DNA from: Brassica napus
Taxonomy: Eukaryota; Streptophyta; Magnoliopsida; Brassicales; Brassicaceae
Assembly: GCF_020379485.1 (NCBI RefSeq)
Contig: NC_063438.1
Span: 124,001-188,000, forward strand
Length of the DNA: 64,000 nucleotides
Direction of reading: 5' to 3'
A program made the translations under genes and the position numbers. This document shows positions 25,671 through 40,400 of this stretch, piece by piece (positions within the stretch are counted from its first letter, which is position 1; every line of letters starts with the position of its first letter). Under the pieces are notes generated by a model. It was not told where the DNA came from, did no database searches, and saw only the letters and a program-made list of their open reading frames with translations.

Positions 25671-28600
25671 TTTTAATTTTGCAATTAATTTACTAAATTT
25701 CATAACATTCCCTAAATTGGTGGACTAACCACTATAAAATCGTTATTTGCTAGAGAAACGGAGACAACAAAAGTTCCAAACCTCTTTGAACTTCATCATA
25801 TGTTGGTCAAGGATGCAACTATGCATTAAACAGTAGTATTTTCAAATTTTTGAATATTTCTCAAAATCTGTGGGCTAACCCCTACGAAATATTGAATTTT
25901 CGGTAAATGCTCTATATACTGAAGCCTATGATCTTTAGTGTTTGTTTAAAATTTCTAATGCATTCTATATTTGTATTAATGTATAGTAAACTCTCTTTCA
26001 TGGTACATTGGCATCGTTTTAATTTTGTCAATTAATTTACTTAAATTTCATAACAGTCCCTAAATTGGTGGACTAACCACTATAAAATCATTATTTGTTA
26101 GAGAAACGGAGACAACAAAAGTGCCAAACCTCTTTGAACTTCATCATATATAGGTCAAGGAAGCAACTATGCATTAAAACAGTATTTTTGAATTTTTCAA
26201 TTTTTCTCAAAATCTGTGGGCTAACCCCTACGAAAATATTGAATTTTCGGTAAATGCTCTATATACTGAAGCCTATGATCTTTAGTGTTGTTTTAAAATT
26301 TCTAAAAACATTTTAAATGTGTATTAATGTATATTAAACTTTCTTTCATGGTACATGGACATCGTTTAAGTTTTTTTATCAATTAAATACTTAAATTTCA
26401 TAACAGTCCCTAAATTGGTGGACTAAACACTATAAAATCGTTATTTGCTAGAGAAACGGAGACAACAAAAGTTCCAACCTCTTTGAACTTCATCATATGT
26501 TGGTCAAGGATGCTGCAACTATGAATTAAAACATTTTCAAATTTGGGCTAACCCCTACGAAAATATTGAATTTTCGGTAAATGCTCTATATACTGAAGCC
26601 TATGATCTTTAGTGTTGTTTTAAAATTTCTAAATGCATTCTATATTTGTGCAAATGTATACTAAACTCTCTTTCATGGTACATTGGCATCGTTTTAATTT
26701 TTTGTCAATTAATTTACTAAAATTTCATAACAGTCCTTAAATTGGTGGACTAACCACTATAAAATCATATTTGCTAGAGAAACGGAGACAACAAAAGTTC
26801 CAAACCTCTTTGAACTTCATCATATGTTGGTCAAGGATGCAACTATGCATTAAACCAGTATTTTCAATTTTTGAATTTTTCTCAAAATCTGTGGGCTAAC
26901 CCCTACGAAATATTGAATTTTCGGTAAATGCTCTATATACTGAAGCCTATGATCTTTAGTGTTGTTTTAAAATTTCTAAAACATTTAAATTTGTATTAAT
27001 GTATATTAAACTTTCTTTCATGGTACATGGACATCGTTAAATTTTTTTTCAATTAAATTACTTAATTTCATAACAGTCCCTAAATTGGTGGACTACACTA
27101 AACACTATAAATCATTATTTGCTAGAGAAACGGAGACAACAAAAGTTCCAAACCTCTTTGAACTTCATCATATGTTGGTCAAGGATGCAACTATGCATTA
27201 AAACAGTTATTTTTGAATTTTTTCAAAATCTGTGGGCTAACCCCTACGAAAATATTGAATTTTCGGTAAATGCTCTATATACTTAAGCCTATGATCTTTA
27301 GTGTTGTTTTAAAATTTATAAATGCATTCTATATTTATATTAATGTACATTAAACTCTCTTTAATGGTATATTGGCATCTTTTTAATTTTTTGTCAATTA
27401 ATTTACTAAAATTTCATAACATTCCCTAAATTAGTGGACTAACCACTATAAAATCGTTATTTGCTAGAGAAACGGAGACAACAAAAGTTCCAAACCTCTT
27501 TGAACTTCATCATATGTTGGTCAAGGAAGCAACTATGCATTAAAACAGTATTTTTGAATTTTTGAATTTTTCTCAAAATCTGTGGGCTAACCTCTACGAA
27601 AATATTGAATTTTCGGTAAATGCTCTATATATGAAGCCTATGATCTTTAGTGTTGTTTTAAAATTTCTAAAAACATTTTAAATTTGTATTAATGTATATT
27701 AAACTTTCTTTCATGGTACATGGACATCGTTTAAATTTTCTGTCAATTAAATTACTAAAATTTCACAACAGTCCCTAAATTGGTGGACTAACCACTATAA
27801 AATCGTTATTTGCTAGAGAAACGGAGACAAAAAAAGTTCCAAACCTCTTTGAACTTCATCATATGTTGGTCAAGGATGCAACTATGCATTAAAACAGTAT
27901 TTTTCAATTTTTGAATTTTTCTCAAAATCTGTGGGCAACCCCTACGAAAATATTGAATTTTCGGTAAATGCTCTATATACTGAAGCCTATGATCTTTAGT
28001 GTTGTTTTAAAATTTCTAAAAACATTTTAAATTTGTATTAATGTATATTAAACTTCTTTCATGGTACATGGACATCGTTTAATTTTGTTTCAATTAAATA
28101 CTTAAAATTTCATAACAGTCCCTAAATTGGTGGACTAAACACTATAAAATCGTTATTTGCTAGAGAAACGGAGACAACAAAAGTTCCAAACCTCTTTGAA
28201 CTTCATCATATGTTGGTCAAGGATGCAACTATGCATTAAAACAGTATTTTTTGAATTTTTCTCAAAATCTGTGGGCTAACCCCTACGAAAATATTGAATT
28301 TCGGTAAATGCTCTATATACTGAAGCCTATGATCTTTAGTGTTGTTTTAAAATTTCTAAATGCATTCTATATTTTATAATGTATATTAAACTCTCTTTCA
28401 TGGTACATTGGCATCGTTTTTATTTTTGTCAATTAATTTACTAAATTTCATAACATTCCCTAAATTGGTGGACTAACCACTATAAAATCGTTATTTGCTA
28501 GAGAAACGGAGACAACAAAAGTTCCAAACCTCTTTGAACTTCATCATATGTTGGTCAAGGAAGCAACTATGCATTAAAACAGTATTTTGAATTTTTGAAT

Positions 28601-31600
28601 TTTTCTCAAAATCTGTGGCTAACCCCTACGAAAATATTGAATTTTCGGTAAATGCTCTATATACTGAAGCCTATGATCTTTAGTGTTGTTTTAAAATTTC
28701 TAAAACATTTTAAATTTGTATTAATGTATATTAAACTTTCTTTCATGGTACATGGACATCGTTTAAATTTTTTGTCAATTAAATTACTAAAATTTCATAA
28801 CAGTCCCTAAATTGGTGGACTAACCACTATAAAATCGTTATTTGCTAGAGAAACGGAGACAAAAAAAGTTCCAAACCTCTTTGAACTTCATCATATGTTG
28901 GTCAAGGATGCAACTATGCATTAACACAGTATTTTCAAATTTTGAATTTTCTCAAAATCTGTGGGCTAACCCTACGAAAATATTGAATTTTCGGTAAATG
29001 CTCTATATACTGAAGCCTATGATCTTAGTGTTGTTTTAAAATTTCTAAATGCATTCTATATTTGTATTAATGTATATTAAACTCTCTTTCATTGTACATT
29101 GGCATCGTTTTAATTTTTTTTCAATTAATTTACTAAAATTTCATAACATTCCCTAAATTGTTGGACTAACCACTGTAAAATCGTTATTTGCTAGAGAAAC
29201 GGAGACAACAAAAGTTCCAAACCTCTTTGAACTTCATCATATGTTGGTCAAGGAAGCAACTATGCATTAAAACAGTATTTTTGAATTTTTGAATTTTTCT
29301 CAAATCTGTGGGCTAATCCCTACGAAAATATTGAATTTTCGGTAAATGCTCTATATACTGAAGCCTATGATCTTTAGTGTTGTTTAAAATTTCTAAAAAC
29401 ATTTTAAATTTGTATTAATGTATATTAAACTTTCTTTCATGGTACATGGACATCGTTTAAATTTTGTTTTCAATTAAATTACTTAAATTTCATAACAGTC
29501 CCTAAATTGGTGGACTAAACACTATAAAATCGTTATTTGCTAGAGAAACGGAGACAACAAAAGTTCCAAGCCTCTTTGAACTTCATCATATGTTGGTCAA
29601 GGATGCAACTATGAATTAAAACAGTATTTTCAAATTTGTGGGCTAACCCCTACGAAAATATTGAATTTTCGGTAAATGCTCTATATACTGAAGCCTATGA
29701 TCTTTAGTGTTGTTTTAAAATTTCTAAATGCATTCTATATTTGTGTAATGTATACTAAACTCTCTTTCATGGTACATTGGCATCGTTTTAATTTTTTGTC
29801 AATTAATTTACTAAAATTTCATAACAGTCCCTAAATTGGTGGACTAACCACTATAAAATCATTATTTGTTAGAGAAACGGAGACAACAAAAGTTCCAAAC
29901 CTCTTTGAACTTCATCATATATTGGTCAAGGATGCAACTATGCATTAAAACAGTATTTTTCAATTTTTGAATTTTTCTCAAAATCTGTGGGCTAACCCCT
30001 ACGAAAATATTGAATTTTCGGTAAATGCTCTATATATTGAAGCCTATGATCTTTAGTGTTGTTTTAAAATTTCTAAAAACATTTTAAATTTGTATTAATG
30101 TATATTAAACTTTCTTTCATGGTACATGGACATCGTTTAAATTTTTTTTCAATTAAATTACTTAAATTTCATAACAGTCCCTAAATTGGTGGACTAAGCA
30201 CTATAAAATCATTATTTGCTAGAGAAACGGAGACAACAAAAGTTCCAAACCTCTTTGAACTTCATCATATGTTGGTCAAGGATGCAACTATGAATTAAAA
30301 CAGTATTTTTGAATTTTTCTCAAAATCTGTGGGCTAACCCCTACGAAAATATTGAATTTTCGGTAAATGCTCTATATACTGAAGCCTATGATCTTAAGTG
30401 TTGTTTTAAAATTTATAAATGCATTCTATATTTGTATTAATGTATATTAAACTCTCTTTATGGTACATGGCATCTTTTAATTTTTTGTCAATTAATTTAC
30501 TAAAATTTCATAACATTCCCTAAATTGGTGGACTAACCACTATAAAATCGTTATTTGCTAGAGAAACGGAGACAACAAAGTTCCAAACCTCTTTGAACTT
30601 CATCATATGTTGGTCAAGGAAGCAACTATGCATTAAAACAGTATTTTTGAATTTTTGAATTTTCTCAAAATCTGTGGGCTAACCCCTACGAAAATATTGA
30701 ATTTTCGGTAAATGCTCTATATACTGAAGCCTATGATCTTTAGTGTTGTTTTAAAATTTCTAAAAACATTTTAAATTTGTATTAATGTATATTAAACTTC
30801 TTTCATGGTACATGGACATCGTTTAAATTTTTTGTCAATTAAATTACTAAAATTTCACAACAGTCCCTAAATTGGTGGACTAACCACTATAAAATCGTTA
30901 TTTGCTAGAGAAACGGAGACAAAAAAAGTTCCAAACCTCTTTGAACTTCATCATATGTTGGTCAAGGATGCAACTATGCATTAACACAGTATTTCAAATT
31001 TTGAATTTTCTCAAAATCTGTGGGCTAACCCCTACGAAATATTGAATTTTCGGTAAATGCTCTATATACTGAAGCCTATGATCTTTAGTGTTGTTTTAAA
31101 ATTTCTAAATGCATTCTATATTTGTATTAATGTATATTAAACTCTCTTTCATTGTACATTGGCATCGTTTTAATTTTTTTTCAATTAATTTACTAAAATT
31201 TCATAACATTCCCTAAATTGGTGGACTAACCACTATAAAATCGTTATTTGCTAGAGAAACGGAGACAACAAAAGTTCCAAACCTCTTTGAACTTCATCAT
31301 ATGTTGGTCAAGGAAGCAACTATGCATTAAAACAGTATTTTTGAATTTTTGAATTTTCTCAAATCTGTGGGCTAACCCTACGAAAATATTGAATTTTCGG
31401 TAAATGCTCTATATACTGAAGCCTATGATCTTTAGTGTTGTTTTAAAATTTCTAAAACATTTTAAATTTGTATTAATGTATATTAAACTTTCTTTCATGG
31501 TACATGGACATCGTTTAAATTTTGTTTTCAATTAAATTACTTAAATTTCATAACAGTCCCTAAATTGGTGGACTAAACACTATAAAATCGTTATTTGCTA

Positions 31601-34499
31601 GAGAAACGGAGACAACAAAAGTTCCAAACCTCTTAGAACTTCATCATATGTTGGTCAAGGATGCAACTATGCATTAACACAGTATTTTCAAATTTTTGAA
31701 TATTTCTCAAAATCTGTGGGCTAACCCCTACGAAAATATTGAATTTTCGGTAAATGCTCTATATACTGAAGCCTATGATCTTTAGTGTTGTTTTAAAATT
31801 TCTAAATGCATTCTATATTTGTGCTAATGTATACTAAACTCTCTTTCATGGTACATTGGCATCGTTTTAATTTTTTGTCAATTAATTTACTAAAATTTCA
31901 TAACAGTCCCTAAATTGGTGGACTAACCACTATAAAATCATTATTTGTTAGAGAAACGGAGACAACAAAAGTGCCAAACCTCTTTGAACTTCATCATATA
32001 TAGGTCAAGGATGCAACTATGCATTAAAACAGTATTTTTCAATTTTTCAATTTTTCTCAAAATCTGTGGGCTAACCCCTACGAAAATATTGAATTTTCGG
32101 TAAATGCTCTATATATTGAAGCCTATGATCTTTAGTGTTGTTTTAAAATTTCTAAAAACATTTTAAATTTGTATTAATGTATATTAAACTTTCTTTCATG
32201 GTACATGGACATCGTTTAAATTTTTTTTTCAATTAAATTACTTAAATTTCATAACAGTCCCTAAATTGGTGGACTAAGCACTATAAAATCGTTATTTGCT
32301 AGAGAAACGGAGACAACAAAAGTTCCAAACCTCTTTGAACTTCATCATATGTTGGTCAAGGATGCAACTATGAATTAAAACAGTATTTTTGAATTTTTCT
32401 CAAAATCTGTGGGCTAACCCCTACGAAAATATTGAATTTTCGGTAAATGCTCTATATACTGAAGCCTATGATCTTAAGTGTTGTTTTAAAATTTCTAAAT
32501 GCATTCTATATTTGTATTAATGTACATTAAACTCTCTTTAATGGTATATTGGCATCTTTTTAATTTTTTGTCAATTAATTTACTAAAATTTCATAACATT
32601 CCCTAAATTAGTGGACTAACCACTATAAAATCGTTATTTGCTAGAGAAACGGAGACAACAAAAGTTCCAAACCTCTTTGAACTTCATCATATGTTGGTCA
32701 AGGATGCAACTATGCATTAAAACAGTATTTTTGAATTTTTGAATTTTTTTCAAAATCTGTGGGCTAACCCCTACGAAAATATTGAATTTTCGGTAAATGC
32801 TCTATATATTGAAGCCTATGATCTTTAGTGTTGTTTTAAAATTTCTAAAAACATTTTAAATTTGTATTAATGTATATTAAACTTTCTTTCATGGTACATG
32901 GACATCGTTTAAATTTTTTTTCAATTAAATTACTTAAATTTCATAACAGTCCCTAAATTGGTGGACTAAACACTATAAAATCGTTATTTGCTAGAGAAAC
33001 GGAGACAACAAAAGTTCCAAACCTCTTTGAACTTCATCATATGTTGGTCAAGGATGCAACTATGAATTAAAACAGTATTTTTGAATTTTCCTCAAAATCT
33101 GTGGGCTAACCCCTACGAAAATATTGAATTTTCGGTAAATGCTCTATATACTGAAGCCTATGATCTTAAGTGTTGTTTTAAAATTTCTAAATGCATTCTA
33201 TATTTGTATTAATGTACATTAAACTCTCTTTAATGGTATATTGGCATCTTTTTAATTTTTTGTCAATTAATTTTTAAAATTTCATAACATTCCTAAATTG
33301 GTGGACTAACCACTATAAAATCGTTATTTGCTAGAGAAACGGAGACAACAAAAGTTACAAACCTCTTTGAACTTCATCATATGTTGGTCAAGGAAGCAAC
33401 TATGCATTAAAACAGTATTTTTGAATTTTTGAATTTTTCTCAAAATCTGTGGGCTAACCCCTACGAAAATATTGAATTTTCGGTAAATGCTCTATATATT
33501 GAAGCCTATGATCTTTAGTATTGTTTTAAAATTTCTAAAAACATTTTAAATTTGTATTAATATGTATATTAAACTTTCTTTCATGGTACATGGACATCGT
33601 TTCAATTTTTGTCAATTAAATTACTAAAATTCACAACAGTCCCTAAATTGGTGGACTAACCACTATAAAATCTTTATTTGCTAGAGAAACGGAGACAACA
33701 AAAGTTTCAAACCTCTTAGAACTTCATCATATGTTGGTCAAGGATGCAACTATGCATTAACACAGTATTTTCAAATTTTTGAATATTTCTCAAAATCTGT
33801 GGGCTAACCCCTACGATAATATTGAATTTTCGGTAAATGCTCTATATACTGAAGCCTATGATCTTTAGTGTTGTTTTAAAATTTCTAAATGCATTCTATA
33901 TTTGTATTAATGTATACTAAACTCTCTTTCATGGTACATTGGCATCGTTTTAATTTTTTGTCAATTAATTTACTAAAATTTCATAACAGTCCCTAAATTG
34001 GTGGACTAACCACTATAAAATCGTTATTTGCTAGAGAAACGGAGACAACAAAAGTTCCAAACCTCTTTGAACTTCATCATATGTTGGTCAAGGAAGCAAC
34101 TATGCATTAAAACAGTATTTTTGAATTTTGAATTTTTCTCAAAATCTGTGGGCTAACCCCTACGAAAATATTGAATTTTCGGTAAATGCTCTATATACTG
34201 AAGCCTATGATCTTTAGTGTTGTTTTAAAATTTCTAAAAACATTTTAAATTTGTATTAATGTGTATTAAACTTTCTTTCATGGTACATGGACATCGTTTA
34301 AATTTTTTTATCAATTAAATTACTTAAATTTCACAACAGTCCCTAAATTGGTGGACTAAACACTATAAAATCGTTATTTGCTAGAGAAACGGAGACAACA
34401 AAAGTTCCAAACCTCTTTGAACTTCATCATATGTTGGTCAAGGATGCAACTATGCATTAACACAGTATTTTCAAATTTTTGAATTTTTCTCAAAATCTG

Positions 34500-37400
34500 T
34501 GGGCTAACGAAAATATTGAATTTTCGGTAAATGCTCTATATACTGAAGCCTATGATCTTTAGTGTTGTTTTAAAATTTCTAAATGCATTCTATATTTGTG
34601 CTAATGTATACTAAACTCTCTTTCATGGTACATTGGCATCGTTTTAATTTTTTGTCAATTAATTTACTAAAATTTCATAACAGTCCCTAAATTGGTGGAC
34701 TAACCACTATAAAATCGTTATTTGCTAGAGAAACGGAGACAACAAAAGTTCCAAACCTCTTTGAACTTCATCATATATTGGTCAAGGATGCAACTATGCA
34801 TTAAAACAGTATTTTGAATTTTTGAATTTTTTAAAATCTGTGGGCTACCCCTACGAAAATATTGAATTTTCGGTAAATGCTCTATATATTGAAGCCTATG
34901 ATCTTTAGTGTTGTTTTAAAATTTCTAAAAACATTTTAAATTGTATTAATGTATATTAAACTTTCTTTCATGGTACATGGACATCGTTTTAAATTTTTGT
35001 CAATTAAATTACTAAAATTTCATAACAGTCCCTAAATTGGTGGACTAACACTATAAAATCGTTATTTGCTAGAGAAACGGAGACAACAAAAGTTCCAAAC
35101 CTCTTTGAACTTCATCATATGTTGGTCAAGGATGCAACTATGCATTAACACAGTATTTTCAAATTTTGAATTTTTCTCAAAATCTGTGGGCTAACCCCTA
35201 CGAAAATATTGAATTTTCGGTAAATGCTCTATATACTGAAGCCTATGATCTTTAGTGTTGTTTTAAAATTTCTAAATACATTCTATATTTTTATTAATGT
35301 ATATTAAACTCTCTTTCATGGTACATTGGCATCGTTTTAATTTTTTGTCAATTAATTTACTAAAATTTCATAACATTCCCTAAATTGGTGGACTAACCAC
35401 TATAAAATCGTTATTTGCTAGAGAAACGGAGACAACAAAAGTTCCAAACCTCTTTGAACTTCATCATATGTTGGTCAAGGAAGCAACTATGCATTAAAAC
35501 AGTATTTTTGAATTTTTGAATTTTTCTCAAAATCTGTGGGCTAACCCCTACGAAAATATTGAATTTTCGGTAAATGCTCTATATACTGAAGCCTATGATC
35601 TTTAGTGTTGTTTTAAAATTTCTAAAAACATTTTAAATTTGTATTAATGTATATTAAACTTTCTTTCATGGTACATGGACATCGTTTAAATTTTTTTATC
35701 AATTAAATTACTTAAATTTCATAACAGTCCCTAAATTGGTGGACTAACCACTATAAAATCGTTATTTGTTAGAGAAACGGAGATAACAAAAGTGCCAAAC
35801 CTCTTTGAACTTCATCATATGTTGGTCAAGGATGCAACTATGCATTAAAACAGTATTTTGAATTTTTGAATTTTTCTCAAAATCTGTGGGTTAACCCCTA
35901 CGAAAATATTGAATTTTCGGTAAATGCTCTATATACTGAAGCCTATGATCTTTAATGTTGTTTTAAAATTTCTAAATGCATTCTATAATTGTGCTAATGT
36001 ATACTAAACCTCTTTCATGGTACATTGGCATCGTTTTAATTTTTTGTCAATTAATTTACTAAAATTTCATAACAGTCCCTAAATTGGTGGACTAACCACT
36101 ATAAAATCGTTATTTGTTAGAGAAACGGAGACAACAAAAGTTCCAAACCTCTTTGAACTTCATCATATATTGGTCAAGGATGCAACTATGCATTAAAACA
36201 GTATTTTGAATTTTTGAATTTTTCTCAAAATCTGTGGGCTAACCCTACGAAAATATTGAATTTTCGGTAAATGCTCTATATATTGAAGCCTATGATCTTT
36301 AGTGTTGTTTTAAAATTTCTAAAAACATTTAAATTTGTATTAATGTATATTAAACTTTCTTTCATGGTACATGGACATTGTTTCAATTTTCTGTCAATTA
36401 AATTACTAAAATTTCACAACAGTCCCTAAATTGGTGGACTAAGCACTATAAAATCGTTATTTGCTAGAGAAACGGAGACAACAAAAGTTCCAAACCTCTT
36501 TGAACTTCATCATATGTTGGTCAAGGATGCAACTATGCATTAACACAGTATTTTCAAATTTTTGAATTTTTCTCAAAATCTGTGGGCTAACCCCTACGAA
36601 AATATTGAATTTTCGGTAAATGCTCTATATACTGAAGCCTATGATCTTAAGTGTTGTTTTAAAATTTCTAAATGCATTCTATATTTGTATTAATGTATAT
36701 TAAACTCTCTTTCATGGTACATTGGCATCGTTTTAATTTTTTGTCAATTAATTTATTAAAATTTCATAACATTCCCTAAATTGGTGGACTAACCACTATA
36801 AAATCGTTATTTGCTAGAGAAACGGAGACAACAAAAGTTCCAAACCTCTTTGAACTTCATCATATGTTGGTCAAGGAAGCAACTATGCATTAAAACAGTA
36901 TTTTTGAATTTTTGAATTTTTCTCAAAATCTGTGGGCTAACCCCTACGAAAATATTGAATTTTCGGTAAATGCTCTATATATTGAAGCCTATGATCTTTA
37001 GTGTTGTTTTAAAATTTCTAAAAACATTTTAAATTTGTATTAATGTATATTAAACTTTCTTTCATGGCACATGGACATCATTTAAATTTTTGTCAATTAA
37101 ATTACTAAAATTTCATAACAGTCCCTAAATTGGTGGACTAACCACTATAAAATCGTTATTTGCTAGAGAAACGGAGACAACAAAAGTTCCAAACCTCTTA
37201 GAACTTCATCATATGTTGGTCAAGGATGCAACTATGCATTAACACAGTATTTTCAAATTTTTGAATATTTCTCAAAATCTGTGGGCTAACCCCTACGAAA
37301 ATATTGAATTTTCGGTAAATGCTCTATATACTGAAGCCTATGATCTTTAGTGTTGTTTTAAAATTTCTAAATGCATTCTATATTTGTGCTAATGTATACT

Positions 37401-40400
37401 AAACTCTCTTTCATGGTACATTGGCATCGTTTTAATTTTTTGTCAATTAATTTACTAAAATTTCATAACAGTCCCTAAATTGGTGGACTAACCACTATAA
37501 AATCGTTATTTGCTAGAGAAACGGAGACAACAAAAGTTCCAAACCTCTTTGAACTTCATCATATGTTGGTCAAGGAAGCAACTATGCATTAAAACAGTAT
37601 TTTTGAATTTTTGAATTTTTCTCAAAATCTGTGGGCTAACCCCTACGAAAATATTGAATTTTCGGTAAATGCTCTATATACTGAAGCCTATGATCTTTAG
37701 TGTTGTTTTAAAATTTCAAAAAACATTTTAAATTTGTATTAATGTATATTAAACTTTCTTTCATGGCACATGGACATCATTTAAATTTTTTATCAATTAA
37801 ATTACTTAAATTTCATAACAGTCCCTAAATTGGTGGACTAAACACTATAAAATCGTTATTTGCTAGAGAAACGGAGACAACAAAAGTTCCAAACCTCTTT
37901 GAACTTCATCATATGTTGGTCAAGGATGCAACTATGCATTAACACAGTATTTTCAAATTTTTGAATATTTCTCAAAATCTGTGGGCTAACGAAAATATTG
38001 AATTTTCGGTAAATGCTCTATATACTGAAGCCTATGACCTTTAGTGTTGTTTTAAAATTTCTAAATGCATTCTATATTTCTGCTAATGTATACTAAACTC
38101 TCTTTCATGGTACATGGACATTTTTTAAATTTTCTGTCAATTAAATTACTAAAATTTCACAACAGTCCCTAAATTGGTGGACTAAGCACTATAAAATCGT
38201 TATTTGCTAGAGAAACGGAGACAACAAAAGTTCCAAACCTCTTTGAACTTCATCATATGTTGGTCAAGGATGCAACTATGCATTAACACAGTATTTTCAA
38301 ATTTTTGAATTTTTCTCAAAATCTGTGGGCTAACCCCTACGAAAATATTGAATTTTCGGTAAATGCTCTATATACTGAAGCCTATGATCTTAAGTGTTGT
38401 TTTAAAATTTCTAAATGCATTCTATATTTGTATTAATGTATATTAAACTCTCTTTCATGGTACATTGGTATCGTTTTAATTTTTTGTCAATTAATTTACT
38501 AAAATTTCATAACATTCCCTAAATTGGTGGACTAACCACTATAAAATCGTTTTTTGCTAGAGAAACGGAGACAACAAAAGTTCCAAACCTCTTTGAACTT
38601 CATCATATGTTGGTCAAGGAAGCAACTATGCATTAAAACAGTATTTTTGAATTTTTGAATTTTTCTCAAAATCTGTGGGCTAACCCCTACGAAAATATTG
38701 AATTTTCGGTAAATGCTCTATATATTGAAGCCTATGATCTTTAGTGTTGTTTTAAAATTTCTAAAAACATTTTAAATTTGTATTAATGTATATTAAACTT
38801 TCTTTCATGGTACATGGACATCGTTTAAATTTTTTGTCAATTAAATTACTAAAATTTCACAACAGTCCCTAAATTGGTGGACTAACCACTATAAAATCGT
38901 TATTTGCTAGAGAAACGGAGACAACAAAAGTTCCAAACCTCTTTGAACTTCATCATATGTTGGTCAAGGATGCAACTATGCATTAACACAGTATTTTCAA
39001 ATTTTTGAATATTTCTCAAAATCTGTGGGCTAACCCCTACGATAATATTGAATTTTCGGTAAATGCTCTATATACTGAAGCCTATGATCTTTAGTGTTGT
39101 TTTAAAATTTCTAAATGCATTCTATATTTGTATTAATGTATATTAAACTCTCTTTCATGGTACATTGGCATCGTTTTAATTTTTTGTCAATTAATTTACT
39201 AAAATTTCATAACATTCCCTAAATTGGTGGACTAACCACTATAAAATCGTTATTTGCTAGAGAAACGGAGACAACAAAAGTTCCAAACCTCTTTGAACTT
39301 CATCATATGTTGGTCAAGGAAGCAACTATGCATTAAAACAGTATTTTTGAATTTTTGAATTTTTCTCAAAATCTGTGGGCTAACCCTACGAAAATATTGA
39401 ATTTTCGGTAAATGCTCTATATACTGAAGCCTATGATCTTTAGTGTTGTTTTAAAATTTCTAAAAACATTTTAAATTTGTATTAATGTATATTAAACTTT
39501 CTTTCATGGTACATGGACATTGTTTAAATTTTCTGTCAATTAAATTACTAAAATTTCATAACAGTCCCTAAATTGGTGGACTAACCACTATAAAATCGTT
39601 ATTTGCTAGAGAAACGGAGACAACAAAAGTTCCAAACCTCTTAGAACTTCATCATATGTTGGTCAAGGATGCAACTATGCATTAACACAGTATTTTCAAA
39701 TTTTTGAATATTTCTCAAAATCTGTGGGCTAACGATAATATTGAATTTTCGGTAAATGCTCTATATACTGAAGCCTATGATCTTTAGTGTTGTTTTAAAA
39801 TTTCTAAATGCATTCTATATTTGTGCTAATGTATACTAAACTCTCTTTCATGGTACATTGGCATCGATTTAATTTTTTGTCAATTAATTTACTAAAATTT
39901 CATAACAGTCCCTAAATTGGTGGACTAACCACTATAAAATCGTTATTTGCTAGAGAAACGGAGACAACAAAAGTTCCAAACCTCTTTGAACTTCATCATA
40001 TGTTGGTCAAGGAAGCAACTATGCATTAAAACAGTATTTTTGAATTTTTGAATTTTTCTCAAAATCTGTGGGCTAACCCCTACGAAAATATTGAATTTTC
40101 GGTAAATGCTCTATATACTGAAGCCTATGATCTTTAGTGTTGTTTTAAAATTTCTAAAAACATTTTAAATTTGTATTAATGTATATTAAACTTTCTTTCA
40201 TGGTACATGGACATCATTTAAATTTTCTGTCAATTAAATTACTAAAATTTCACAACAGTCCCTAAATTGGTGGACTAAGCACTATAAAATCGTTATTTGC
40301 TAGAGAAACGGAGACAACAAAAGTTCCAAACCTCTTAGAACTTCATCATATGTTGGTCAAGGATGCAACTATGCATTAACACAGTATTTTCAAATTTTTG

